From: an uncultured Prevotellaceae bacterium
Lineage (GTDB): Bacteria; Bacteroidota; Bacteroidia; Bacteroidales; Bacteroidaceae
NCBI GenBank assembly: GCA_902784065.1
Contig: CACZTJ010000023.1
Location: 1-60,439 of the forward strand
Length of the DNA stretch: 60,439 bases
Direction of reading: 5' to 3'
Each line of letters starts with the position of its first letter. Within the stretch, counting starts at the first letter, position 1. Of the stretch, positions 9,253-17,647 are shown piece by piece. A program made the position numbers and the translations under genes. The notes beneath the pieces were generated by a model. That model was not told the DNA's origin. It was given only the letters and a program-made list of their open reading frames with translations, and did not search any database.

Positions 9253-9963
9253 ATGAAATACCTCTTACTACCTGAAACGAAAGACCGCAGTTTGGCGTTT
9301 TATCTGGCTATGGAGGAGTATGTGGCTCGTCAGACGGATGAGTCCGACAGCTTCTTTATGTGGCAGGTGCAGCCCAGTGTGATATTTGGTCGTAACCAGG
9401 TGGTGGAGAACGAGGTGAATGTCGATTACTGCCGTGCGAATGGCATCAGTATGTATCGCAGGAAGAGCGGCGGTGGTTGTGTGTATGCCGATATGGACAA
9501 TCTGATGCTGTCGTACATCACTGCCGATGGGAATGTGAACTTCGCCTTCCATAAGTTTATCAACATGGTGCTATTGGTGCTGAGGAAGATGGGTGTTGAG
9601 GCCACAGGCACCAGTCATAACGATGTGCTGATAGGCGGATTAAAGGTTTGTGGCACAGCCTGTTACCATGTGGATGGCAAGAGTATTGTTCACAGCACGA
9701 TGCTCTACGACACCAATATGCAGCACATGACGCATGCCATCACCCCCAGTCAGGAGAAACTGCAGAAGAAGGGTATTGAGAGTGTGCGCCAACGCGTCAC
9801 CTTGTTGAAGGATCATACCACGATGAGTCTCGACGAGATCAAAGCCCTGATACGCCACACGCTCTGTACGGATGAACGCCTGCTGACGGCAGGTGAGGTG
9901 GCGGCTATCGAACAATTGGAGCAAAGCTATCTGAAACAGGAATTCATTAAGATAATACAATAG
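9253..9963 (+). CDS. lplA: Lipoate--protein ligase (catalytic domain)
   Basis: A 236-residue lipoyl transferase/ligase of the LplA/BPL fold. Motifs: VIFGRNQVVENEVN (about residue 43), RRKSGGGCVYADMDNL (about 69) and the lysine-containing GGLKVCGTACYHVDG (about 120). It probably activates free lipoate with ATP and attaches it to the lysine of lipoyl domains. The C-terminal accessory domain of E. coli LplA (needed there for adenylate formation) is short or missing, so a separate accessory protein or a transferase role is possible. It sits directly upstream of gcvT and gcvH, so the H protein two genes downstream is the obvious substrate. Confidence 0.82.
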   Translation: MKYLLLPETKDRSLAFYLAMEEYVARQTDESDSFFMWQVQPSVIFGRNQVVENEVNVDYCRANGISMYRRKSGGGCVYADMDNLMLSYITADGNVNFAFHKFINMVLLVLRKMGVEATGTSHNDVLIGGLKVCGTACYHVDGKSIVHSTMLYDTNMQHMTHAITPSQEKLQKKGIESVRQRVTLLKDHTTMSLDEIKALIRHTLCTDERLLTAGEVAAIEQLEQSYLKQEFIKIIQ

Positions 9964-9966
9964 TCT

Positions 9967-11070
9967 ATGGCAATTAAACAAGAATTGGAAAAACGTGAGA
10001 AGCGCACTTGTCTTTTTGACAAGCACTTGTCGTTGGGTGCCTTTATGTCGCCCTTCGGTGGTTTTGAAATGCCTATCCAGTATGCTGGCATTGAGCCTGA
10101 GCATAAGGCAGTACGTGAAAATGTGGGACTCTTCGATGTTTCTCACATGGGAGAGGTCATTGTGAGAGGTAAGGATGCGGAACGTTATGTACAATATATC
10201 TTTACAAACGATATCGCAGGCGCCCCTGTGGGTAAGATCTATTATGGCATGATGTGCTACGAGAACGGTGGTACGGTAGATGACCTTCTGGTCTATAAGA
10301 TGGGAGAGAACGATTTCTTCCTCGTGATCAATGCCTCCAATATCGATAAGGACTGGGCCTGGATGCAACAGCATGCCGCTGGCTTCGACATCGATCTGCG
10401 TAACGTGTCAGACGACTATGGACAGTTGGCAGTGCAGGGGCCGGAGTCAGAGCATATCATGGAGACAGTGTTAGGTTTGCCTTGTAAGGAGTTGACCTTC
10501 TACACGACAAAGAAAATTCAGGACGTTATTATTTCCCGTACAGGCTATACGGGTGAGGATGGTTTTGAGATCTATGCCGCTCCTGACTTTATCCGTGAGT
10601 GCTGGGATAAGATGATTGCTGCTGGTGTACAGCCCTGTGGACTGGGTTGTCGCGACACCCTGCGCTTCGAGGTGGGCTTGCCCCTCTATGGCGATGAACT
10701 CTCAGAGGATATCACCCCCGTGATGGCAGGACTGACGATGTTTGTGAAATTTGACAAGCTAGAGTTTATCGGCAAGGAGACACTCTCCAAGCAGAAGGCA
10801 GAGGGTCCTGCCAAGAAACTGGTGGGTATCGAGATCTTCGACAAGGCGATACCCCGTCATGGTTATACCGTTTTGAATATGGAGGGTGAACCTATCGGTG
10901 AGGTAACCACAGGCTATCACACCCTCTCTACCGATAAGAGTGTTTGTATGGCGCTTGTCGATGCTGCCTATTCGAAGCTTGATACCGAGGTGCAGATCCA
11001 GATTCGCAAGAAGGTGTTTCCTGGTAAAGTGGTTAAGAAACAATTTTACACTAAAAATTATAAAAAATAA
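9967..11070 (+). CDS. gcvT: Glycine cleavage system T protein (aminomethyltransferase)
   Basis: A 367-residue tetrahydrofolate-dependent enzyme that takes the aminomethyl group from lipoylated H protein and releases ammonia and 5,10-methylene-THF. Visible: FGGFEMPIQYAGIEPEH near the N terminus, FDVSHMGEV (about residue 57), YTGEDGFEIY (about 196) and the CGLGCRDTLRFEVGLPLYG stretch (about 222), with a C-terminal barrel domain after 270. Normal length. It lies 3 bases after the lipoate ligase gene and 5 bases before gcvH. Confidence 0.96.
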   Translation: MAIKQELEKREKRTCLFDKHLSLGAFMSPFGGFEMPIQYAGIEPEHKAVRENVGLFDVSHMGEVIVRGKDAERYVQYIFTNDIAGAPVGKIYYGMMCYENGGTVDDLLVYKMGENDFFLVINASNIDKDWAWMQQHAAGFDIDLRNVSDDYGQLAVQGPESEHIMETVLGLPCKELTFYTTKKIQDVIISRTGYTGEDGFEIYAAPDFIRECWDKMIAAGVQPCGLGCRDTLRFEVGLPLYGDELSEDITPVMAGLTMFVKFDKLEFIGKETLSKQKAEGPAKKLVGIEIFDKAIPRHGYTVLNMEGEPIGEVTTGYHTLSTDKSVCMALVDAAYSKLDTEVQIQIRKKVFPGKVVKKQFYTKNYKK

Positions 11071-11075
11071 ATATT

Positions 11076-11456
11076 ATGGCTAAAGTAATTGAAGGACTCT
11101 ACTACTCAGAGTCGCACGAATTTATCAGAGTAGAAGGTGACTATGGTTTCATCGGTATCACAGACTATGCCCAGAACGCACTTGGCAATGTGGTGTATGT
11201 AGATATGCCAGAAGTTGATGATGAGGTGACGGCTGGTGAGGAGTTTGGTGCTGTAGAGAGCGTGAAAGCTGCCAGCGATCTGATCTCACCTGTCAGTGGT
11301 ACCGTTGTAGAGATCAACGAAGCCCTGGAAGACGAGCCGGAACGCATCAATCAGGATGCCTTCGAGAACTGGATCATCAAGGTAGAACTCAGCGACAAGT
11401 CAGAGCTCGACAACCTTATGGATGCCGCCGCCTATACCGCATTTTGCAATAAGTAA
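11076..11456 (+). CDS. gcvH: Glycine cleavage system H protein
   Basis: A 126-residue lipoyl carrier that shuttles the aminomethyl group between P, T and L proteins. The lipoylation site is the lysine in GAVESVKAASDL (about residue 64). N-terminal SESHEFIRV and the C-terminal helix ending SELDNLMDAAAYTAFC are typical. Normal length. It is 2 bases upstream of gcvPA in the same operon. Confidence 0.96.
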   Translation: MAKVIEGLYYSESHEFIRVEGDYGFIGITDYAQNALGNVVYVDMPEVDDEVTAGEEFGAVESVKAASDLISPVSGTVVEINEALEDEPERINQDAFENWIIKVELSDKSELDNLMDAAAYTAFCNK

Positions 11457-11458
11457 TT

Positions 11459-12704
11459 ATGGATTACAAATATTTTCCGCATACGGAAGATGACCTGCAG
11501 GCGATGATGGAGAAGGCGGGGGTGAAAGACCTTGACGACCTCTATGCCCAGATTCCAGATGCCATCCGTTTCAAGGGCGACTATCAGTTGCCCTCAGAGA
11601 TGAGTGAGCTCGAGGTGCGCGACCTGTTTGAGAAGCTGGGTTCGCAGAACAAACAGCTCACATGCTTTGCAGGCTATGGCGTGTATGATCATTACACCCC
11701 CTCCGTCATTCCCAGTCTGTTGCAGCGCTCCGAGTTCCTGACTTCCTACACCCCGTATCAGGCAGAAATCTCCCAGGGCACCTTACATTATATCTTTGAG
11801 TATCAGAGTATGATGGCAGAGCTCACGGGAATGGATATCTCGAATGCCTCCATGGGTGTCAGCTGGTCTCAACCCCAAGACCCGTGAGGTGTTGGATACC
11901 TATGCTCTGCATCAGGGTATCGAACTGGTGACCATCCCTACCGAAGATGGTGTCACCAAACTCTCCGCTCTCCAAGATCTACTATCAACTTACGACGGTG
12001 TGGCAGGTGTGATGGTGCAGCAACCCAATGTGTTTGGCATCGTAGAAGATCTGACGGGTCTTGCTGAGGCTTGTCATGAGCAGAAGGCTCTCTTCATGAT
12101 GGATTGTGTAGCTGCCGACCTCGCCATGCTGAAGACACCAGGCGAGTGGGGGGCAGATATCGCCGTAGGCGATGGTCAGAGCCTGGGTATCCCGATGCAG
12201 TTTGGTGGTCCTTATGTGGGCTATATGTGTTGCACGGAGAAGCTCATCCGTAAGATGCCAGGTCGTATCGTGGGTATGACCAAGGATAACAGAGACCAAA
12301 GAGCCTTCGTACTCACCCTTCAGGCACGTGAACAGCATATCCGTCGTCAGAAGGCCACGTCGAACATCTGTTCCAACCAGTCGTTGATGGCGCTCTTTGT
12401 TACGATCTATATGTCGCTGATGGGTAAACAGGGTCTGAAGGAAGCAGCTCAGCTCTCCTACGCAGGCGCCCACTATCTCTGCGACGAGCTGTTGAAGACA
12501 GGACGCTTCTCGTTGGTCTATGATCGTCCGTTCTTCAATGAGTTCTATGTGAAGTACGATGGCGATGCCGAAACACTCTATCTGCGTTTCATCGAAGCCG
12601 GCTTCCTGGGTGGTGTACGTTTTGAAGAGGGCTTCCTCTTTGCTGTCACCGAGAAGCGTACGAAAGAAGAAATCGATAACCTTGTAAAGATCGCTGCTAT
12701 ATGA
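11459..12704 (+). pseudogene. gcvPA: Glycine dehydrogenase subunit 1, disrupted by an internal frameshifting deletion
   Basis: Subunit 1 of the split, PLP-dependent P protein of glycine cleavage. The first part (11459-11887) reads normally through GMDISNASM (Met at 11852-11854), then runs out of frame to a TGA. The rest continues in the +1 frame from VSAGLNPKTREVLDTY (11856 onward) to the TGA at 12704. In homologues the NASM motif is followed by YDGAT and about 20 further residues before the VSxGLxP motif; these are absent here. The simplest explanation is a deletion of roughly 70-80 bp (not a multiple of three) at 11854/11856. Everything else is well conserved and the downstream gcvPB overlap (ATGA) is intact, so the break is recent or is an assembly error. 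If real, the P protein would be inactive. Confidence 0.85.
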
Positions 12705-14107
12705 ACAATAGATTATACGGAAATCTGATCTTTGAACTCTCGAAGGAGGGTCGCAAAGGCTATAGTCTGCCAAGAAACAATTTTGGCGATTACAAGGTGC
12801 CTCAGTCGCTGTGTCGTGCAGAAGATGCCGCCCTGCCTGAGTGCGATGAACTGACGGTAGTACGCCATTACACCAATCTCTCGAATAACAATTTTGGTGT
12901 AGATACAGGCTTCTATCCCCTCGGCTCGTGTACGATGAAATACAATCCGAAGATCAATGAGGAGGTGGCAGTGCTGCCGCAGTTCCAGAACCTCCATCCA
13001 GAGCAGCCCGAGCATACCGTTGCTGGTGCCGAGGCATTGGTTACCCTGTTGGAGAGGTCGCTCTGTGCCCTTACAGGCTTGGCTCATTTCACCTTCAAAC
13101 CCTATGCAGGTGCCCATGGTGAGCTCACAGGCCTGATGACGATAGACAATTATCACCGTTCGCAAGGTGACCTGCAGCGTAAGAAGGTGATTGTGCCTGA
13201 TTCAGCCCATGGCACGAACCCAGCCTCTGCTGCTGTCTGCGGCTTGGAGATTATCGAGGTGAAGTCACTGGCTGATGGTACTGTCGATTTCGAGGATCTG
13301 CAGCGTATCGTCGCCGAACAGGGTTCTGAGATTGCCGCCATGATGATGACCAATCCTAATACCCTCGGACTCTTTGAGACTCGTATCCCTGAGATCGCAG
13401 CCCTCATCCACGGCTGTGGTGGATTGATGTATTATGATGGTGCCAACCTGAATCCGATGCTGGGTGCTTGTCGTCCTGGCGATATGGGCTTCGATGTGAT
13501 GCATATCAATCTGCATAAAACCTTCTCCACGCCTCATGGTGGCGGTGGTCCTGGCTCAGGCCCTGTGGGTGTACGTGAAGGTCTGCAGGCGTTCTTCCCC
13601 TGCGTGTCGCCTTATCAGGGCAACTATGCTGTGATGATGCGTGCCTATGCCTATATTCTCTCCTTAGGTCGTGAACAAGTTAAGCTGGTAGGTCCTCTGG
13701 CCACCCTTAATGCCAACTACATCAAGGAGTCGCTGAAGGATGTCTATGAGTTGCCTATCGATACCACATGTTGTCATGAGTTCGTGTTCGACGGCTTGAA
13801 GGATAAATCCACGGGAGTCACCACGATGGATGTGGCGAAGCGATTGTTAGACTACGGCTATCATGCCCCAACGATCTACTTCCCGCTGCTTTTCCATGAG
13901 AGTCTGATGATTGAACCCACGGAGAACGAGTCGAAGGAGACACTTGATGGCTTTATCGCTGTGATGCGAAAGATTGCCGAGGAGGCCAAGACAGATCCAG
14001 ATCTGGTGAAGTCGGCACCCCACACCACACCCATCGGACGTGTGGATGATGTCCTCGCCGCCAAGCATCCCGTTGTTACCTATAAGCAAATGATGAATGA
14101 TGTCTAA
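12701..14107 (+). CDS. gcvPB: Glycine dehydrogenase (aminomethyl-transferring) subunit 2
   Basis: A 468-residue PLP-binding subunit of the two-subunit glycine decarboxylase. The PLP lysine is in NLHKTFSTPHGGGGPGSGPV (Lys about residue 273). Other typical stretches are YPLGSCTMKYNPK (about 68) and PDSAHGTNPASA (about 165). It decarboxylates glycine and passes the aminomethyl group to lipoyl-GcvH, but needs GcvPA, whose gene is broken here. It starts inside the gcvPA stop (4-base overlap) and overlaps lpd by 11 bases. Confidence 0.95.
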   Translation: MNNRLYGNLIFELSKEGRKGYSLPRNNFGDYKVPQSLCRAEDAALPECDELTVVRHYTNLSNNNFGVDTGFYPLGSCTMKYNPKINEEVAVLPQFQNLHPEQPEHTVAGAEALVTLLERSLCALTGLAHFTFKPYAGAHGELTGLMTIDNYHRSQGDLQRKKVIVPDSAHGTNPASAAVCGLEIIEVKSLADGTVDFEDLQRIVAEQGSEIAAMMMTNPNTLGLFETRIPEIAALIHGCGGLMYYDGANLNPMLGACRPGDMGFDVMHINLHKTFSTPHGGGGPGSGPVGVREGLQAFFPCVSPYQGNYAVMMRAYAYILSLGREQVKLVGPLATLNANYIKESLKDVYELPIDTTCCHEFVFDGLKDKSTGVTTMDVAKRLLDYGYHAPTIYFPLLFHESLMIEPTENESKETLDGFIAVMRKIAEEAKTDPDLVKSAPHTTPIGRVDDVLAAKHPVVTYKQMMNDV

Positions 14108-15323
14108 AGAAACTGATTTGATAATCATCGGTGCGGGGCCTGGCGGTTACCGCGCCGCTGAATACGCTGCCAAACAAGGTCTGAAGGTTGTCATCTTCGA
14201 AGGCTCAGAGGTGGGAGGCACCTGTCTCAATGTAGGCTGTATCCCCACGAAGACCTATGTCCACGCTGCCACCTTTGCTGAGGCTCGTCAACGCATGAGT
14301 GAGGTTGTGCCCCAGCTCCGTGCTGGTGTCGAGACCATCCTCTCGCATCCGAACATCACCTTGGTGAAGGAGGTTGGTAGATTCGTTGATGCTAACACTG
14401 TCAATGAATTCACTGCCCCCCACATCATCATCGCCACAGGTTCCGAAACCAAATGGCTCCCTATCGAAGGTGCCAAGACAGACCCTCGTGTCGTAGATTC
14501 CACAGGACTGCTGCAACAGGAGGTGCTCCCCAAGCGCCTTGCCATCATTGGTGCAGGCGTCATCGGTATGGAGTTCGCCAGTGTCTTTAATCGCTTCGGC
14601 TCAGAGGTAACGGTGATCGAATACCTGAAGGAGTGCTTGCCAGCCCTTGATAGCGACATCGCCAAGCGCCTGCGCAAGTACTTAGAAAAGTGTGGTATCA
14701 CCTTCAAGATGAAGACCGCTGTTGAAAACCTTGCCGACATCGATGCCGACCTGATCCTGATGGCTACAGGCAGAAAACCTCGTGTGCAGGCTGACTTTGC
14801 CAATGCCGGCATTGAGTATGATGAGCGTAAGGGTGTGGCTGTAGATGAGAACTTCCAAACTACCGTGAATGGCATCTACGCCATTGGCGATGTAAACGGC
14901 AAGCAGATGCTCGCCCATGCCGCAGAGATGCAGGCTGTGCATGTGGTGAACCAAATCCTTGGCAAGAAAGACAACATCCGCTTCGACATCATGCCTGCTG
15001 CCATCTTCACAGAACCCGAGGCAGCTTGCGTAGGACCTACCGAAGACCAACTCAAGAGCGAAGGTATTGCCTATACCTGCAAGAAATCCTTCTGGCGCGC
15101 CAATGGTAAGGCCCTGGCGATGAACGCTACAGAAGGTATGCTGAAGCTCTTCTCCGATGCTGATGGGGTGATTCTGGGTTGTCATGCCTATGGTGTCCAT
15201 AGTGCCGACATCGTCCAGGAGGTCTCAGTCCTCATGTGCAAGCACACCACTATCAGTGAACTCGCTGATATGGTTCACATCCATCCGACCCTCTCGGAGA
15301 TACTCAAAAACGCTGTAGAATAA
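14097..15323 (+). CDS. lpdA: Dihydrolipoyl dehydrogenase (glycine cleavage L protein)
   Basis: A 408-residue FAD/NAD disulfide reductase that reoxidises the dihydrolipoyl group of GcvH. FAD site IIGAGPGGYRAAEYA, redox-active cysteines GGTCLNVGCIPTK, NAD site IIGAGVIGMEFASVF (about residue 150), YAIGDVNGKQMLAHAA (about 262), and the catalytic His near the C terminus (HIHPTLSEIL). It is about 40 residues shorter than typical Lpd (447-470), with two short places: after the Cys motif (FAEARQRMSEV) and before LILMATGRKP. Both are in frame and lie in variable parts of the fold, so I treat it as a compact but intact protein. The last codons (KNAVE) form the 5' arm of the operon terminator. Confidence 0.9.
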   Translation: MMSKETDLIIIGAGPGGYRAAEYAAKQGLKVVIFEGSEVGGTCLNVGCIPTKTYVHAATFAEARQRMSEVVPQLRAGVETILSHPNITLVKEVGRFVDANTVNEFTAPHIIIATGSETKWLPIEGAKTDPRVVDSTGLLQQEVLPKRLAIIGAGVIGMEFASVFNRFGSEVTVIEYLKECLPALDSDIAKRLRKYLEKCGITFKMKTAVENLADIDADLILMATGRKPRVQADFANAGIEYDERKGVAVDENFQTTVNGIYAIGDVNGKQMLAHAAEMQAVHVVNQILGKKDNIRFDIMPAAIFTEPEAACVGPTEDQLKSEGIAYTCKKSFWRANGKALAMNATEGMLKLFSDADGVILGCHAYGVHSADIVQEVSVLMCKHTTISELADMVHIHPTLSEILKNAVE

Positions 15324-15341
15324 TCACTACAGCGTTTTTTA
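15307..15341 (+). terminator. Intrinsic terminator overlapping the end of lpd
   Basis: AAACGCTGTAG / CTACAGCGTTT stem around AATAATCA, followed by TTTT. The 5' arm encodes the last residues and stop of lpd. The same stem is used at the amt/purN junction (17059-17091). Confidence 0.85.
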
Positions 15342-15354
15342 TACCCCTCCACAT

Positions 15355-15431
15355 GTCATTTCGAGCGTAGTCGAGAAATCTCTAAGAAATCTCCTGAGAT
15401 CTCTCCATGCGCTGCGCTTAGTCGAGATGAC
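15355..15431. repeat. Dispersed palindromic repeat, family A, copy 1
   Basis: An intergenic inverted repeat of about 77 bp. One arm begins GTCATTTCGAGCGTAGTCGA, the other ends CGCTTAGTCGAGATGAC, with AATCTC / GAGATCT in the centre. Related copies lie at 27011-27076, 28767-28832 and (half) 57251-57298. All are found 3' of genes. The remaining sequence between here and the amt promoter (15432-15567) is AT-rich with no recognisable feature. Confidence 0.85.
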
Positions 15432-15594
15432 AGGGAAGTCGTTTCTTTCACTTTGTAACGAAATGATTGGTTTTGAGTGCAAAGTGACAGCAAATAGAAA
15501 GCAAAAACAAACTACAAGTTTACAAAATGTTATTTTATTTGCTTTTTAACAAACAAAAAGAAAGTGTTTTGTACGTTTTCGCGACATAAAGCCG

Positions 15595-15602
15595 TAATTT
15601 TG
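15595..15602 (+). promoter_or_regulatory. Probable −7 box of the amt promoter
   Basis: TAATTTTG, matching TAnnTTTG. A TTTG lies upstream at 15568-15571 but with a 23-bp spacer, longer than usual. Transcription from here would start about at the tandem repeat at 15607. Confidence 0.5.
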
Positions 15603-15606
15603 CCCC

Positions 15607-15664
15607 CGCAAACTTACAAACAGAGCATATTATAACGCAAACTTACAAACAGTGCATAATTAAT
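15607..15664 (+). repeat. Tandem 29-bp direct repeat in the amt leader
   Basis: Two head-to-tail copies, each starting CGCAAACTTACAAACAG, at 15607-15635 and 15636-15664, with three differences in the last third. They fill almost all of the predicted amt 5' untranslated region. Confidence 0.85.
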
Positions 15665-15677
15665 AAGGTAAAGAGAT

Positions 15678-17075
15678 ATGAAAATTAAAAAGCGTTGGAT
15701 AATCCTGATGACGGCGATGACGTTGATTGCCGTTGCGGGGCTTTTCGTAGGTGAACCTACGTTTGAATGTGACTGGTCGGTAATCTCCGCGGCTGATGTG
15801 GCGTGGCTGATTACCGCCACTATTTTTGTGCTGATGATGACGCCTGGTCTGTCGTTTTTCTATGGTGGCATGGTGGGTGCGAAGAACGTCATCTCGACGA
15901 TGTTGCAGTCGTTTATCGCTATGGGACTGATTTCGGTGCTGTGGGTGGTCATTGGCTTCTCGCTGTGCTTTGGCGACGACATCGGTGGCGTCATTGGCAA
16001 TCCTTTGACATTCCCCATGTTTCATAACGTAGGTGGAGCCGTCTATACCACACCCGCAGGCAACGTGTTGGGCGGTGCAACGATACCCTTGGCACTCTTT
16101 GCACTGTTCCAGATGAAGTTTGCCATCATCACGCCTTCGCTGATTACGGGTTCGTTTGCGGAACGCGTGCGCTTTTCGGCGTATATGTTCTTCATGATGT
16201 TTTTCTTCTTCGTCATCTATTGTCCGCTGGCTCACATGACATGGCATCCTGAGGGTCTGTTTATGAAGTGGGGCGTCATCGACTTCGCCGGTGGTATCGT
16301 GGTGCATGCTTCCAGTGGTGTTGCTGCCCTCGCAGGAGCTATCTATCTGGGACGACGCAAGGCGGAGACCCGTAAGAGCGAACCTGCCAACATCCCCTTT
16401 GTACTTCTGGGTGCCGCCATGCTGTGGCTGGGTTGGTTTGGCTTCAATGCAGGTTCGTCGCTGCATGCTGACGGACAGGCCATCAAGGCGTTCCTGAATA
16501 CGAATACGGCCTCGGCAACGGCTATGATGACGTGGATTTTCTTCGACTGTCTGCGTGGGCGCAAACCGTCGGCGATGGGTGCTGCTGTGGGTTGTGTAGT
16601 CGGTCTGGTAGCTATCACGCCGTCGGCAGGCTACGTCACTGTGGGACAGAGCATCTTTATCGCCTTTGTCATCACGCTGATCTGTAACATTGCTGTCTAT
16701 TGGCGTTCGCACTCCAACATCGACGATGCCCTCGACGTGTTCCCCACACACGGCACAGGTGGTATCTTCGGCACAGTGCTGACAGGTATCTTTATACAAG
16801 AGGGACTCATTGCAGGCACGTGGGAGGGTTTTGTAATTTTCCTCTATCATCTGCTGGCTATCATCATCGTATTCGTCTATACCTTTATCATGAGTTGGCT
16901 GGGATATAAACTCATCGACAGTCTGATTCCCATGCGTGTGTCGGAGTATAGTGAAAAGGTGGGTCTCGACTTCTCGCAGCACGATGAGCACTACGGACTG
17001 GCGCATATCGGCGAGCGAGAGCTGGCGGAATACGAAGAACACCTGAAGGAAAAAATGAAAAACGCTGTAGAATAA
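15678..17075 (+). CDS. amt: Ammonium transporter
   Basis: A 465-residue Amt/MEP/Rh channel with an N-terminal signal-like helix and about eleven membrane helices. Typical stretches: TPGLSFFYGGMVGAKNVIST (about residue 55), ITGSFAERVRFSAYMFF (about 155), the twin-histidine positions in GGIVVHASSGVAALAGA (about 205) and FPTHGTGGIFGTVLTGIF (about 357). It passes ammonia or ammonium across the inner membrane. No glnK/P-II gene is adjacent, unlike in many bacteria. The last residues KNAVE overlap the shared bidirectional terminator with purN. Confidence 0.93.
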   Translation: MKIKKRWIILMTAMTLIAVAGLFVGEPTFECDWSVISAADVAWLITATIFVLMMTPGLSFFYGGMVGAKNVISTMLQSFIAMGLISVLWVVIGFSLCFGDDIGGVIGNPLTFPMFHNVGGAVYTTPAGNVLGGATIPLALFALFQMKFAIITPSLITGSFAERVRFSAYMFFMMFFFFVIYCPLAHMTWHPEGLFMKWGVIDFAGGIVVHASSGVAALAGAIYLGRRKAETRKSEPANIPFVLLGAAMLWLGWFGFNAGSSLHADGQAIKAFLNTNTASATAMMTWIFFDCLRGRKPSAMGAAVGCVVGLVAITPSAGYVTVGQSIFIAFVITLICNIAVYWRSHSNIDDALDVFPTHGTGGIFGTVLTGIFIQEGLIAGTWEGFVIFLYHLLAIIIVFVYTFIMSWLGYKLIDSLIPMRVSEYSEKVGLDFSQHDEHYGLAHIGERELAEYEEHLKEKMKNAVE

Positions 17076-17094
17076 TTCCTACAGCGTTTTGAGG
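17057..17094. terminator. Bidirectional terminator shared by amt and purN, inside both coding ends
   Basis: Stem AAAACGCTGTAG / CTACAGCGTTTT around the loop AATAATTC. The left arm encodes the end of amt and the right arm, read on the minus strand, encodes the end of purN (ILKTL, stop). The two stop codons are only 3 bases apart. Confidence 0.8.
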
Positions 17095-17645
17095 ATGTCT
17101 TCTACCACTTTGGGGAAGTATTTCATTTCGAGTTGATGCTCTTTCTCGGCGATGATCTCTACGGAGTCATCAGGGGAAAGGGCAACTTTGTATTGTGCGA
17201 TGATCTCTCCTGAATCGCAGACGGGTGTGACCCAGTGGACGGTCATACCCGTCTCTGTCTCTCCTGCGGCTTTTACCGCCTCATGCACATGGTGGCCCCA
17301 CATGCCCTTGCCACCGTATTTGGGCAACAGGGCAGGGTGGATGTTGATGATCCTGTGAGGGAAGGCTTCAATCAGGAAATCGGGGATCAACGGAAGCCAG
17401 CCTGCCAGGACGATGAAGCCGATGCTATATTTCTGAAGCAGGGGCAGCATGACATCGGGGTTGTGCAGGTCGGCCTTAGGGGTGACGGCAGTAGGCACAC
17501 CGAGTTGCTGAGCCCTGACCAGTGCGAAGGCTTCTGCCTTATTACTGACAACGAGAGCGCAGTTCACGCTCTCGGAGTCAGCAAAGTACTTGATCAGGTT
17601 CTCGCAGTTCGTTCCGCTGCCTGATACAAAGATAGCTATATTCAT
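17079..17645 (-). CDS. purN: Phosphoribosylglycinamide formyltransferase
   Basis: A 188-residue N10-formyl-THF-dependent transferase, third step of purine synthesis. N-terminal FVSGSGTNCENLIKYF (phosphate-binding), catalytic INIHPALLPKYGGKGMWG (Asn-His region, about residue 103) and TGMTVHWV (about 137) are all present. Normal length. It lies 2 bases downstream of ddh on the same strand, so the two are probably co-transcribed, and its end forms a terminator with amt. It uses the one-carbon pool that glycine cleavage upstream supplies. Confidence 0.95.
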   Translation of the reverse strand: MNIAIFVSGSGTNCENLIKYFADSESVNCALVVSNKAEAFALVRAQQLGVPTAVTPKADLHNPDVMLPLLQKYSIGFIVLAGWLPLIPDFLIEAFPHRIINIHPALLPKYGGKGMWGHHVHEAVKAAGETETGMTVHWVTPVCDSGEIIAQYKVALSPDDSVEIIAEKEHQLEMKYFPKVVEDILKTL

Positions 17646-17647
17646 TA

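Noticed and set aside
14275-14735. Possible internal deletions in lpd
   Set aside because: Both short regions are in frame and in variable loops; all catalytic motifs are present, so I keep it as an intact compact protein.
15660-17042. Long open frame on the minus strand opposite amt
   Set aside because: His/Arg/Gln-rich translation typical of an antisense shadow; amt is unambiguous.
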